Positions 9,577-18,111 of a DNA stretch of 64,000 nt are shown piece by piece. Position 1 is the first letter of the stretch, and each line of letters starts with the position of its first letter. The DNA is taken from assembly GCF_009928485.1 (NCBI RefSeq), contig NZ_JAABNP010000023.1, forward strand, positions 32,347-96,346. Reading direction: 5' to 3'. Origin of the DNA: Clostridium sp. C2-6-12 (lineage in GTDB: Bacteria; Bacillota; Clostridia; Clostridiales; Clostridiaceae). The position numbers and the translations under genes were made by a program. A model generated the notes under the pieces. The model was not told where the DNA came from. It was given only the letters and a program-made list of their open reading frames with translations, and searched no databases.

Positions 9577-9672
9577 ATGAAAGTACATGATACATTCAGC
9601 TTTAAATCAGCTTGCTCCTTGCAAGGACTACAACAAACTCAGCTATGCTTTGTTTGGAGCCTAAGTTGTTAA
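9577..9672 (+). CDS. Small leader ORF, 31 codons, upstream of CD3324-type gene
   Basis: Encodes a 31-residue peptide starting MKVHDTFSFKSACS and ending LCFVWSLSC. GGAGGTGAT, a near-perfect ribosome binding site, lies 7 nt before the ATG, and a TATAAT box sits at 9542. Codons 22-30 form the 5' arms of the terminator-like hairpin described in the next entry, so translation must affect its folding. This is the arrangement of a regulatory leader peptide. I do not recognise the peptide. Confidence 0.6.
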   Translation: MKVHDTFSFKSACSLQGLQQTQLCFVWSLSC

Positions 9673-9728
9673 GTTAGCTGAAAATGCGTGCATATTTTAT
9701 TTAGGCTCTGTGACACATAGCTTTTTTT
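9641..9728 (+). promoter_or_regulatory. Terminator-like hairpin overlapping the leader ORF (candidate attenuator)
   Basis: Two nested arms pair: AGCTATG (9641-9647) with CATAGCT (9716-9722), and GAGCCTAA (9657-9664) with TTAGGCTC (9701-9708). The stem runs straight into a T-run (9722-9728). The 5' arms lie inside the leader ORF, so ribosome position could decide termination before the gene at 9775. Confidence 0.55.
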
Positions 9729-9774
9729 GTATTCTTTGCTTTAATACTAGAATAAGTGTTGAGGGGTAAGGAAA

Positions 9775-10053
9775 ATGAAATATGTTAAAGCACTAGATGT
9801 GTTACCAGAGGAAATTATTAAAATAATACAGGAATATGTAGATGGAGAATATCTTTATGTACCCAGAAAAAATGAAAATCATAAAGCCTGGGGCGAAAAA
9901 AGCGGTATAAGAAAAAGTCTTAAGGTAAGAAATAAGGAAATTTATAAAAAATATCTTGATGGAGTTACTATTAATCAATTAACTCAAGAATATTACCTTA
10001 CAGAAAAAAGTATAAGAAGAATTATAAGTGAGCACAAAGCTCTATTCTCATAA
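9775..10053 (+). CDS. CD3324-family small putative DNA-binding protein
   Basis: A 92-residue protein with the conserved start (LPEEIIKIIQEYVDGEYLYVPRK, written here only as LPEEIIKIIQ...YVPRK) and a C-terminal helix-turn-helix-like segment (LTQEYYLTEKSIRRII). It matches the small clostridial proteins annotated CD3324, related in shape to the Mor activator; function is not established. A paralogue is encoded at 26391-26663. The GAGGGG-rich site at 9762-9768 precedes the ATG. The preceding leader ORF and hairpin suggest it is controlled by attenuation, and the fusB-like gene follows 278 bp later. Confidence 0.75.
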   Translation: MKYVKALDVLPEEIIKIIQEYVDGEYLYVPRKNENHKAWGEKSGIRKSLKVRNKEIYKKYLDGVTINQLTQEYYLTEKSIRRIISEHKALFS

Positions 10054-10165
10054 TCATTACAGAATTATTTATTAGATTGAAGACTTGTTTTAAGATATGT
10101 TATGATTTCATTGTGGCAATCCAATGAAAGTTATACTTCTAAATTTAAGGCAGTTCAAGGATAAA

Positions 10166-10228
10166 ATGATTATGAGCATGTATTATGTTTTAAATATAGA
10201 TGATTATTTTTACTTTCATTTGGAGTAA
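10166..10228 (+). CDS. Leader peptide upstream of fusB-like gene
   Basis: A 20-codon ORF (MIMSMYYVLNIDDYFYFHLE) preceded by AAGG at 5-nt spacing. Its 3' half overlaps the 5' arm of a terminator-like hairpin (10198-10240). Short Tyr/Phe-rich leaders overlapping a terminator are a known design for antibiotic-inducible resistance genes. Assignment is by layout only. Confidence 0.55.
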   Translation: MIMSMYYVLNIDDYFYFHLE

Positions 10229-10250
10229 TAATAGTCATCTTTTTGCTTTT
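10198..10250 (+). promoter_or_regulatory. Candidate attenuator of fusB-like gene
   Basis: AGATGA (10198-10203) pairs with TCATCT (10235-10240), extended by AT pairs, and is followed by TTTTTGCTTTT. The stem begins inside the leader ORF and would end transcription 80 bp before the fusB-like start. An upstream hairpin at 10106-10129 (TTTCATTG/CAATGAAA) could be part of an alternative fold. Confidence 0.5.
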
Positions 10251-10331
10251 AAAGTTATCAAATCAAGTTTTCGTTTACTTCATGTTTGTTTATTAAATAA
10301 AGTAAAATTTAGAAAAGAGGTGCTTAGTTTT

Positions 10332-10985
10332 ATGAAAACTTTTATAAAAAAACATCAATATAATTATATAAAAAAGTGTTTAAATGATATAAATAATGCT
10401 TTTAGAAGTTCAGCTGATAAAAATATTATTGAAGCTACTAAAGCATATACATATGAAAAAATATTAAATGTCTTCTCAAATTTATCAGAGGAAGAAAAAG
10501 AAATACTTGATATCACCAAAATTACTGATCCATTGCTCATTGATGGTTATTTTCATAACTTAAATCAATATGTATATGGAATGCCAAACATAACAAATAG
10601 CCAAATCACTAAATTGTTTAAAAAAGAAAAAAAATTCAAGCTTCCAAGTTTAGAGGCACAAGAATCAAAAAATGTATATTTAGGTTGGATTGATGAATCT
10701 CTTAGGAAATTATTTATTGCATATAATATGGAAAATAATCTAATAGGTATGTCCTGTAGGATCACAAATCATAACTCTAATAATGCTAATATCTGTACAC
10801 TTTGTAATCATGTAGGCAGAGATAATGAAGTGGCGTTTGTTTCCCCTATATGTAAAACCACTGGAGAATATTCTTATAAATCAATTGGTTTTAATATTTG
10901 TTTAGATAGTTCAGAATGCAATAGTCGAATAGTATCTACTGAAAAACTTGAAAAAATCTTAAAGGATGTTAATAATATAGGATGA
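10332..10985 (+). CDS. FusB/FusC-family EF-G-binding protein
   Basis: A 217-residue two-domain protein: an N-terminal helical bundle that in the FusB family contacts elongation factor G, and a C-terminal treble-clef-like zinc domain whose ligands are visible (CTLCNH at about 160, a Cys in SPICKT and a later Cys). FusB-type proteins rescue EF-G stalled on the ribosome by fusidic acid; chromosomal clostridial members are less studied. I use the ATG at 10332 (AGAGGTG upstream) instead of the longer frame from 10200, which runs through the hairpin. The leader peptide and hairpin suggest ribosome-mediated induction. Confidence 0.8.
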   Translation: MKTFIKKHQYNYIKKCLNDINNAFRSSADKNIIEATKAYTYEKILNVFSNLSEEEKEILDITKITDPLLIDGYFHNLNQYVYGMPNITNSQITKLFKKEKKFKLPSLEAQESKNVYLGWIDESLRKLFIAYNMENNLIGMSCRITNHNSNNANICTLCNHVGRDNEVAFVSPICKTTGEYSYKSIGFNICLDSSECNSRIVSTEKLEKILKDVNNIG

Positions 10986-11007
10986 GTGACAAACCACTCA
11001 TCCTTTT
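10980..11007 (+). terminator. Terminator after fusB-like gene
   Basis: GGATGAGTG pairs with CACTCATCC across a 6-nt loop and is followed by TTTTCCCTCTT. The stem includes the stop codon. Confidence 0.85.
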
Positions 11008-11012
11008 CCCTC

Positions 11013-11444
11013 TTATAACTTTATGATCTTTTTCATATAATATCTTTTATGATTTTCTGGACAATTATCTAATATTCCAAAAATCTCATATCCTTGTTTT
11101 ATATAAAAATCCTTTGCTTGAAAATCAAATGTATCTAAATGAATTAGCTTGCACCCTTTCCTTATGGCTATTTTCTCAATTTCATCTAAAAGTTTTGCCC
11201 CAAGTCCCTCTCTTCTAAACTCAGAATCAACCCATAAAGAATCTATATATAAGCAATTCCAACAATACATTTTACTGTTTATACCTGCAATAATTTTATC
11301 TTCTTTGTTTTTAATAACTCTATTTATCCATATGAAAGGATTTTCTTGAGTTTGTGGGACCATAGACAAATTATACTCTACTAACTTATCTATAAGTAAT
11401 TTTGCTTCCTTGTCATTACTTTCTTTTATAATATAATTATTCAT
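11013..11444 (-). CDS. GNAT-family N-acetyltransferase
   Basis: A 143-residue GNAT enzyme transferring an acetyl group from acetyl-CoA to an unknown amine. The acetyl-CoA pyrophosphate loop is visible as RREGLGAKLL (about residue 78), after the beta-strand YIDSLWVDSEFR, and the C-terminal FYIKQGYEIFG segment is typical. AAGGAG precedes the ATG. It converges on the fusB-like gene with only a terminator between them. It is a stand-alone gene; nothing nearby indicates the substrate. Confidence 0.88.
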   Translation of the reverse strand: MNNYIIKESNDKEAKLLIDKLVEYNLSMVPQTQENPFIWINRVIKNKEDKIIAGINSKMYCWNCLYIDSLWVDSEFRREGLGAKLLDEIEKIAIRKGCKLIHLDTFDFQAKDFYIKQGYEIFGILDNCPENHKRYYMKKIIKL

Positions 11445-11603
11445 AATTCTATCTCCTTAAACCATATTATGTGTTTAATTATATGTGTTATCTACTCTTT
11501 AAAGTAGAGCCATTATATTTGATTTTTTCTCATTCTGTGGTTTAAAATCCATCTATAATTATTAATTTTTATTTATTCTATATCTTAAGTTTTAATTGTA
11601 ATC

Positions 11604-11640
11604 AAAAAGCTACAGACCAATATTCTGATCTGTAGCTTTA
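11604..11640 (-). terminator. Terminator after SDR gene
   Basis: AAAGCTACAGATC pairs with GGTCTGTAGCTTT across about 8 nt, ending in a T-run on the minus strand. It closes the flavoprotein-SDR transcript. Confidence 0.85.
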
Positions 11641-11673
11641 TCTAATCTAAAAACTATATCTATTATATATATC

Positions 11674-12450
11674 TTATATAATAGATACTCCACCATCTAC
11701 AATTATAAACTGACCTTGTACATAGCTTGAAGCATCACTTGAAAAATATAATATTGTACCATTTAATTCACCTTTTGCTCCTGGGCGTCCAGCAGGAGCC
11801 ATAGCATTATATGAGTTCAGGAATTGTTCTGATTTAAATAGTGTTCCTGCTGTCATTTCAGATTCGAAAAGTGCAGGTCCTATTGCATTAACAGTAATAC
11901 CATATCTTGCATAGGAAGCAGCCATTCCTTTAGTTAATCCGACAACAGCAGCTTTAGAAGAATTGTAAGAATGTCTTATAAACATATCATTCTTATCAGC
12001 AATTACTGCATTTGCAGATGCCATATTTACTACTTTACCATATCCTCTTTCTTTCATATGTGGAATTACATATTTAGAAGCTAAGAAAATACCCTTTACG
12101 TTAGTATCAAAAGATTTATCCCAATCTTCCTCTGACATGCTATCTACACCGCCACGTACAGCAACACCTGCATTATTTAATAAAATGTCAATATGTCCAA
12201 AAGCATCAAGAACTGCCTGCATTGCTGCTTTTACACTTTCTTCATTAGTAACATCACATGCTACAGCAATAACTTTACGTCCTGTTTTTTCAATTTCAGC
12301 TTTTACTTCATTTAACTTTTCTACACGCCTTGCTAGTAATGCAACATCTGCACCAGCTTCTGCATATGCTAGAGCTGCATCAGCTCCAAGTCCTGAACTT
12401 GCTCCTGTTACTACAGCTACTTTTCCAGTTAAATTTAATAAATTCTTCAT
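11674..12450 (-). CDS. Short-chain dehydrogenase/reductase
   Basis: A 258-residue classical SDR, cytosolic, oxidising or reducing an alcohol/ketone with NAD(P). The cofactor loop is TGASSGLG (residues about 15-22), followed by NNAG, the catalytic Ser region NMAS and the YNSSK active-site motif. The Arg pair (LARR) after strand 2 suggests NADP(H) preference. It lies 77 bp downstream of the large flavoprotein on the same strand with a terminator after it, so the two enzymes are probably co-transcribed and act on the same substrate, with the SDR forming or consuming a keto group near the enone reduced by the flavoprotein. Confidence 0.92.
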   Translation of the reverse strand: MKNLLNLTGKVAVVTGASSGLGADAALAYAEAGADVALLARRVEKLNEVKAEIEKTGRKVIAVACDVTNEESVKAAMQAVLDAFGHIDILLNNAGVAVRGGVDSMSEEDWDKSFDTNVKGIFLASKYVIPHMKERGYGKVVNMASANAVIADKNDMFIRHSYNSSKAAVVGLTKGMAASYARYGITVNAIGPALFESEMTAGTLFKSEQFLNSYNAMAPAGRPGAKGELNGTILYFSSDASSYVQGQFIIVDGGVSII

Positions 12451-12526
12451 TTTTTATACACCCTTTCTTTTTCCTATTAATCTCTTCTTATCATAAGGTG
12501 GGAGTGATACTCCCACTGCCATTAAC

Positions 12527-15340
12527 TTAAAAACGTCCTGTTTCCATAAAACTTGTACGATCATAACGTCCTGTTAACAAGTATGAAATTACATCATCAG
12601 CTTCTACTTTTTCTAAAAGATTTAACTTGTGTACTAACAAGCTATTCTTAGAATATGCCCCTCCAACAATTGTGTTGATTGGAAGCTCTGCCCATGGATC
12701 ATCAACACTTGATTTTAAATCCATTGATACAAATCCTGGTTCCCATGCTTTATAATTGTATTCACACAAGTTACCAAGTAATGCTCCATTTCTAAAATAA
12801 GATACACCATTTTCATCTGGCTCACGGTCAAAGTGGAAATAGAAACCTCCACCAAATACCTGCTTACCTGGTGCAGGAGCTTGGTATAATGCTGATGTAA
12901 TAGGACTGTTGTATTCTCCTAACTTCACTGATGCTTCAACAAGCTGTGTACCTCTTCTAGTCACTGATGCTGTTACAGTATCACCATTTCTTCTAAGGAC
13001 AATTTCTGCTCCTAATTTCTTTGGAATACTTCCATTATCACGACCACATTGTACTGCCATCTCAGCTCCTGGTCCTCCAAGTACAAGACCTACAGGATAT
13101 AAACCAAGATTCTTACCATGCATTGCATATACACCTAAAATAGCTTCATAGTAGTCATCTGCAAATGAAGGATTATTAACATGACAGATAGACAAAGTAA
13201 CCACTGGCATAGAAAATGGTTTTAATGGTGGTGGCAATATTCTTGCAATTGCTGCTGGATCAGTTAAATAACTTATATAAACACCTTCTTGATTATCCAT
13301 TAAAGATATCTTACCGAAGTTTTGAATCTCTTCTTTTGAAATTCTAAAGCTTGGTTCCTTTTGTTTTTCTATAAAAAGTTCACTAGCAGCTTCATAGCCT
13401 GTTCTTACTGCTGGTGCAATTGTTCCATCTTTTATTGCATTTCCAACTAGTTTTACACATACTCCTTTTGCTTCTAATTCTGAAGCCAAAGTTTGATCAG
13501 GTCTATTTCCAAGTGAAAGTAACACTGCATCAACAGCTACATTTGACTCTTCATTACTTTCCAATTTTTCAAGTATTACACCATCTGCTTTAATTTCCTT
13601 TAATGCATGTCCTAATAAATAACTTGCTCCATGCTTTTGAAGACGTCCACAAACATCAGCTACATTAGTATGATTTGTATTTGGAGCTACCTTATCTAGC
13701 ATATCAATAATTGTAACTTCATTTCCTTCTGCACATAAATACTCTGCAGTTTCAAGTCCTGTAAGTCCTGCTCCAACAACAGCAATTTTCTTACCTTTAA
13801 GAGCAGCTTTTCCTGATAATACTGTTTCTACAGTAAATACATTATCACCATGAACTCCTGGAATTCTTCCAGGAATTATTGCTACAGAACCTGTAGCTAC
13901 AATCACTGCATCAGGGTTATAAGCCATAACTATATCTGCAGTTGCCTCTGTATTTAGCTTAACCTCTACTCCAAGTCTTTTAAATTCTTCATTATAATAA
14001 TCAGCAATCCACTGCATACGCTCCTTTAATGGCGGTTTCTTACCTACATTAATAATTCCACCAAGTTCACTTTGGCGATCAATAAGTGTTACCTTTACTC
14101 CACGCTTTGCTAACGTCTCTGCTGCACACATTCCAGCTGGTCCACCACCTACAACAACTACAGTATGTCCTTTAGTATCGTGAACAAGATATTCATACTT
14201 ACGTTCTCTTGCACATCTTGGATTCACTGCACATTCTAATGGTAAGCCTGCTGCATTATATTCATTTAAGCTTTCAAAACAACGTAAACAGTTAATACAT
14301 TTACGTAATTCTTTTTCTCTTCCTTCTAAAACTTTTTTACCCCACGCTTCATCAGCAAGCCATGTACGTCCCATAGATATAAAATCTTCTACACCATCTT
14401 CTAGGAACTTTTCAGCTACTGCTGGTTCTCTTATTACTGATACGCCAATTACAGGAATGTTAACATGATTTTTTACGGCTAAGATCATGTCACGTCTCCA
14501 TCCTTGTGGGAAAGAAATTGGTTCTACACTAGTTATTCCTGTTTCATATAATCCACAGCTTACATCAATAAAATCAATGCCTGCCTTTTCTAATGCCATA
14601 GCAATTTGTATGCCATCTTGAATATGAATATAGTCCTCTGTAACACCTGTCTTATCTAAGAACTCTTCCACACTTAATCTTACACCTATTGGAAAATCCT
14701 TACCACATTCTCTGCGAATTCCTTCTATAATTTCAGTAACAATTCTTAAACGATTTTCAAAGCTTCCGCCATATTCATCTTCTCTCTTATTTGTATAAGG
14801 AGATAAAAACTGTTGAAGAAGATATCCATGTGCTGCATGAAGTTCTACTCCATCACAACCTGCCTTTTGTACTCTAACTGCACCATTAATAAACTGCTGA
14901 ATTAATTGTTTAACCTCTTCTGTTTCTAATGCACGTGTATTTTGATTTAGATATTTACATGGTATTGGAGATGGTGCAACTACAGGCTGCCCTCCAAGAA
15001 GTACTGATACTGTTTCACGACCAGGATGGTGAAGTTGAATAAATATCTTGCTCCCATGTTTGTGTACTGCTTGTGCAAGTTTAGCCAATCCTTCAATATG
15101 TCTATCTTTTGTAACAGATAGCTGTCTCATAAGTCCAGGTCCATGTACATCATTTACACGAGTGATTTCAGGTATTATTAATCCAGCCCCTCCAATAGCT
15201 CTAGCTTCATAAAAAGCAATCATATCTTCAGATGGTGTTCCATCAAGATTAGCAAGTCCACATCCCATTGGAGACATAACTAGACGGTTATTAATTGTTA
15301 CCTTTCCTATATTTCCTTGTTCAAATAATTTTGTATACAT
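12527..15340 (-). CDS. Old-yellow-enzyme-type flavoprotein fused to acetoacetate-decarboxylase-like domain
   Basis: 937 residues, about 270 longer than the usual 2,4-dienoyl-CoA-reductase/BaiCD-type enzymes. Residues about 1-345 form an OYE TIM barrel (PMGCGLA, HAAHGYLLQQFLSP). A [4Fe-4S] site follows (CINCLRCF ... CAVNPRC), then FAD (VVGGGPAGMCAA) and NAD(P) (VVGAGLTGLETAE) Rossmann motifs to about residue 650. From about residue 675 the chain is acetoacetate-decarboxylase-like, including a PKK motif (SIPKKLGAEIVL, about residue 770) matching the Schiff-base lysine pair of Adc. It would reduce a C=C bond and decarboxylate or otherwise process a beta-keto product. AGGAGGTAA precedes the ATG. 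Divergent PucR regulator; SDR downstream. Confidence 0.9.
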   Translation of the reverse strand: MYTKLFEQGNIGKVTINNRLVMSPMGCGLANLDGTPSEDMIAFYEARAIGGAGLIIPEITRVNDVHGPGLMRQLSVTKDRHIEGLAKLAQAVHKHGSKIFIQLHHPGRETVSVLLGGQPVVAPSPIPCKYLNQNTRALETEEVKQLIQQFINGAVRVQKAGCDGVELHAAHGYLLQQFLSPYTNKREDEYGGSFENRLRIVTEIIEGIRRECGKDFPIGVRLSVEEFLDKTGVTEDYIHIQDGIQIAMALEKAGIDFIDVSCGLYETGITSVEPISFPQGWRRDMILAVKNHVNIPVIGVSVIREPAVAEKFLEDGVEDFISMGRTWLADEAWGKKVLEGREKELRKCINCLRCFESLNEYNAAGLPLECAVNPRCARERKYEYLVHDTKGHTVVVVGGGPAGMCAAETLAKRGVKVTLIDRQSELGGIINVGKKPPLKERMQWIADYYNEEFKRLGVEVKLNTEATADIVMAYNPDAVIVATGSVAIIPGRIPGVHGDNVFTVETVLSGKAALKGKKIAVVGAGLTGLETAEYLCAEGNEVTIIDMLDKVAPNTNHTNVADVCGRLQKHGASYLLGHALKEIKADGVILEKLESNEESNVAVDAVLLSLGNRPDQTLASELEAKGVCVKLVGNAIKDGTIAPAVRTGYEAASELFIEKQKEPSFRISKEEIQNFGKISLMDNQEGVYISYLTDPAAIARILPPPLKPFSMPVVTLSICHVNNPSFADDYYEAILGVYAMHGKNLGLYPVGLVLGGPGAEMAVQCGRDNGSIPKKLGAEIVLRRNGDTVTASVTRRGTQLVEASVKLGEYNSPITSALYQAPAPGKQVFGGGFYFHFDREPDENGVSYFRNGALLGNLCEYNYKAWEPGFVSMDLKSSVDDPWAELPINTIVGGAYSKNSLLVHKLNLLEKVEADDVISYLLTGRYDRTSFMETGRF

Positions 15341-15472
15341 CCTTTACCTCCTGATCTTATTTAGGTATCTATTCAACAAATGAATACCTTTTCAATTTAA
15401 CCTTGATTCAATGATATCTAAAAATTAAATTTTTCACAATGTATATAATGAATGATAAAAATTTGACTCTTT

Positions 15473-15485
15473 GTGCATGGTGCAC
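15473..15485. promoter_or_regulatory. Palindrome GTGCA-TGG-TGCAC in divergent promoter region
   Basis: A perfect 5-bp-arm palindrome lies 52 bp upstream of the PucR-type start, between it and the flavoprotein gene. It is a candidate operator for that regulator. An additional imperfect inverted repeat lies at 15363-15387 close to the flavoprotein start. Confidence 0.35.
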
Positions 15486-15536
15486 TATAGTTATGTTATC
15501 GAATACATCTTAGATATAAGAAGAAAGGGAAATGCT

Positions 15537-17075
15537 ATGCTATTTTCAAAATTAGTAGAAATAATATCAAAAGAATATTATATAAATGTTTTATCTAACC
15601 ATAAAGATATAGAAATACATGATGTTGCTTTAATTGATAATAAGCATGAAAACACTCTTAAAAACACTCTTTATTTTGGTTATGATAAACAATTAGAAAA
15701 CAAAGACTATCTCCCAACTCAATGCATTCTTGCCTCCACTAATAATTCATTTGAACTAATTTATAATATAGATAACATTGCTTTAGTAGAAGAAACTTCT
15801 TTATTTTCTATTTTTAACGAAGTAAAAGCTTTGATTTTAAATACTCAAAGTAAAGGAATTTTTGAGGAACTTACTGCCCTAGCAGATAAAACCCATAGCA
15901 TCGATGCTGTTTTAGATGCTGCATCTGTAAGGCTTGGAAATTCTCTGTTATTCTCTGATATGAACTTTAAAATAATATCTAGCTCTGTGTCCATCCCTGT
16001 ACTTGACCCTCTTTGGAAAGATAATATAAAACAAGGCTACTGCAGCTACGAATTTATTAATTCTGTAAGGGAATTGGATTCTATTAAAAATGCATCCAAA
16101 ACTAAAACTACAACTGCAATTGAAGTTTCTTGTAACAAGTCCCCTTATCAAAAGTTAAGCAGTAAGGTTTTTCGAAATGGTGTACAGATTGGATTTTTGT
16201 TAATGATAGGCAATGCTAATAACTTTCTTCCGTCTCATTATGAAATGCTGAGCACAATAAGTCACATTATCAGCTACACTATTGATTACTATGAATCAGA
16301 TTTATTTGAGGCAAGTAGTCTCTATCAGCAATTATTATATGATCTTTTAATAGGCGCTCCTTCTAAAGATATTTTACCAAAGCTATCAGAGCTCCGTTTT
16401 CCATCTAATATGTCAGTATTATTTATACGTCCTACAAAGTATCTAGGTCGTCAACACCTAAAAAAATATACATCAAAAAACTTAAAGATGTATATTCCAA
16501 GTGCCCACATCACTTATCATAAAAACGCAATTGTTGCAATTATTCCATTAAAGACTGATACTCAAATCACTACTGAGCAATTACAAATTTTAAAAGACTT
16601 TTCTGATTCTGAACAAGTTAGAATTGGTATCAGTAATTCTTTTTCTAGTATTGAGAATTTTGTAAGCCATTATGAACAAGCTTATGCTGCCTTAGAATTA
16701 GGACAAACTCTAACCCCTTGTAAAACTGTATTTCGCTATATTGATTATCAAGTTTTTGATCTGTTTTCAGAAATAAAAAATCCAGATATATTAGGGCGTT
16801 TCTGTCATCCTGCTCTTGCTATTCTTAGACAATACGACCATAAAAATAATTCAAATTTATATGAAACACTATGCATCTTCTTAGATAATGGCTGTAATAT
16901 TAAATTTACTTCTGAAAGCCTTTATATTCACAGAAATTCTCTAGCCTATCGTTTAAATCGCATTAAAGAAGTGTGCCTTATTGATCTTGATGATATTAAT
17001 ACTGTTTTTTTATTGAGGCTTTCTTTCCTTATAGATAGTTATAATAACCTCAACGCAGTTAATACTTGGAGATAA
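15537..17075 (+). CDS. PucR/CdaR-type transcriptional regulator
   Basis: About 512 residues. The N-terminal two thirds form a sensory region with GAF-like character (residues about 130-260), and the C-terminus carries the PucR-type helix-turn-helix (LDNGCNIKFTSESLYIHRNS, then LAYRLNRIKEV). I choose the ATG at 15537 behind AAAGGG; the frame also opens upstream at 15471 without a ribosome binding site. PucR proteins are usually activators of catabolic genes next to them, so it likely controls the divergent flavoprotein-SDR operon in response to its substrate. A perfect terminator follows directly. Confidence 0.87.
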   Translation: MLFSKLVEIISKEYYINVLSNHKDIEIHDVALIDNKHENTLKNTLYFGYDKQLENKDYLPTQCILASTNNSFELIYNIDNIALVEETSLFSIFNEVKALILNTQSKGIFEELTALADKTHSIDAVLDAASVRLGNSLLFSDMNFKIISSSVSIPVLDPLWKDNIKQGYCSYEFINSVRELDSIKNASKTKTTTAIEVSCNKSPYQKLSSKVFRNGVQIGFLLMIGNANNFLPSHYEMLSTISHIISYTIDYYESDLFEASSLYQQLLYDLLIGAPSKDILPKLSELRFPSNMSVLFIRPTKYLGRQHLKKYTSKNLKMYIPSAHITYHKNAIVAIIPLKTDTQITTEQLQILKDFSDSEQVRIGISNSFSSIENFVSHYEQAYAALELGQTLTPCKTVFRYIDYQVFDLFSEIKNPDILGRFCHPALAILRQYDHKNNSNLYETLCIFLDNGCNIKFTSESLYIHRNSLAYRLNRIKEVCLIDLDDINTVFLLRLSFLIDSYNNLNAVNTWR

Positions 17076-17076
17076 A

Positions 17077-17116
17077 ATAAATATTGCATATTGAATTATC
17101 AATATGCAATATTTAT
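17077..17116 (+). terminator. 18-bp perfect terminator stem
   Basis: Positions 17077-17094 pair perfectly with 17099-17116 across the loop ATTA. It lies between the convergent PucR and ferric-reductase-like genes and can serve both strands, although T-runs are short. Confidence 0.75.
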
Positions 17117-17144
17117 AGGGATTATTCATTACTTGTATTGATAA

Positions 17145-17858
17145 TTAAACATTAGGACTAAGGCTCAATTTACGGTTAACTCTGATTTCTTTATCTTTCA
17201 AATATTTATATATACGAGCTGCAAAGTATAATCCAAATATAGAAGTGTAAACAACTATATCAAATAACTTCCCCCCTTGCACTTTAGGAATAAATAAAAC
17301 CATAATATGTACATATATTAATCCATAAAAAACATATGCTAATCTTTGAATTGCTTTCCATTTTTTAAATGGAATTCTTTTTCTAACACTAGGAAATGAA
17401 GTTATCATTAACGGTAGCATCATAGCAATTAAAACTATTGATATTAAAGTGGCTATTAATTTAGTCCATGTAAGTGATGTGTGATCTACAAACAGTGTAA
17501 CAAAATATGTTTTCCCATATAAAACATTATGTCCTAAGGTTAAAATACATGCAATTATTGATAGTTCCCCTCGTATACTTAGTAATTTTTTTGTTATATT
17601 CAACTTTTTATCAAGAACACCTGTATACATTACAATAGTAAACAAAGCTGTTGAAACAGCACTTCTTGAGAAAATTGTTACAACATACTTATTTATATCC
17701 TTAGGTACTTGTTTACTTAAATCTAATTGAAAGTATAAAATAAATCCTATTGCAATTAAACCTGAAATTATGTAAAAAATATTGGCATGCTTTTTTATTT
17801 TCTTATAAAATAAAATAATAAAAGTAGCTACGATTAAAATAGAAATTAATATTAACAC
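17145..17858 (-). CDS. Ferric-reductase-like transmembrane protein
   Basis: About 237 residues with six or so membrane helices and histidines inside helices (LTLGHNVLYG; LIYVHIMVLF), the pattern of the ferric-reductase/MsrQ-YedZ heme-binding membrane domain. Such proteins pass electrons across the membrane through b-type hemes. I place the start at a GTG (17858) because AAGGAGG lies 7 nt before it; the longer frame from 17936 would begin with a charged segment lacking a ribosome binding site. No flavin/NAD domain or MsrP partner is adjacent, so the electron donor and acceptor are unknown. Confidence 0.75.
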   Translation of the reverse strand: MLILISILIVATFIILFYKKIKKHANIFYIISGLIAIGFILYFQLDLSKQVPKDINKYVVTIFSRSAVSTALFTIVMYTGVLDKKLNITKKLLSIRGELSIIACILTLGHNVLYGKTYFVTLFVDHTSLTWTKLIATLISIVLIAMMLPLMITSFPSVRKRIPFKKWKAIQRLAYVFYGLIYVHIMVLFIPKVQGGKLFDIVVYTSIFGLYFAARIYKYLKDKEIRVNRKLSLSPNV

Positions 17859-17967
17859 TAATGTTATCCTCCTTAAATTGTTATGTTCCGCAATGAAATT
17901 TATTCTAGCACAATTGATAATGATTTTCAACGTCATTTTGTTTTTTCTTAAAAATATTTTATAAAAT

Positions 17968-17995
17968 ATAACTTATCTCATATACAAATAACTTA
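17968..17995. promoter_or_regulatory. Direct repeat ATAACTTA with 20-bp period
   Basis: ATAACTTA occurs at 17968-17975 and 17988-17995, two helical turns apart, upstream of the LytTR gene. LytTR proteins bind such spaced direct repeats, so this may be an autoregulatory site; it is weaker than the pair at 19027-19060. Confidence 0.3.
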
Positions 17996-18111
17996 GTTTC
18001 GTAAGTTTATAATCTTTAACAGTAAAATTATATTAAAATATAGACATACAAAAATTTAAACTTTACAATGTATAAATAAAGAGAATAATTTTTAATTATA
18101 GGAGTCTAAAA

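Noticed and set aside
12137..12530. Plus-strand ORFs opposite the SDR gene
   Set aside because: Antisense shadows of a well-supported gene.
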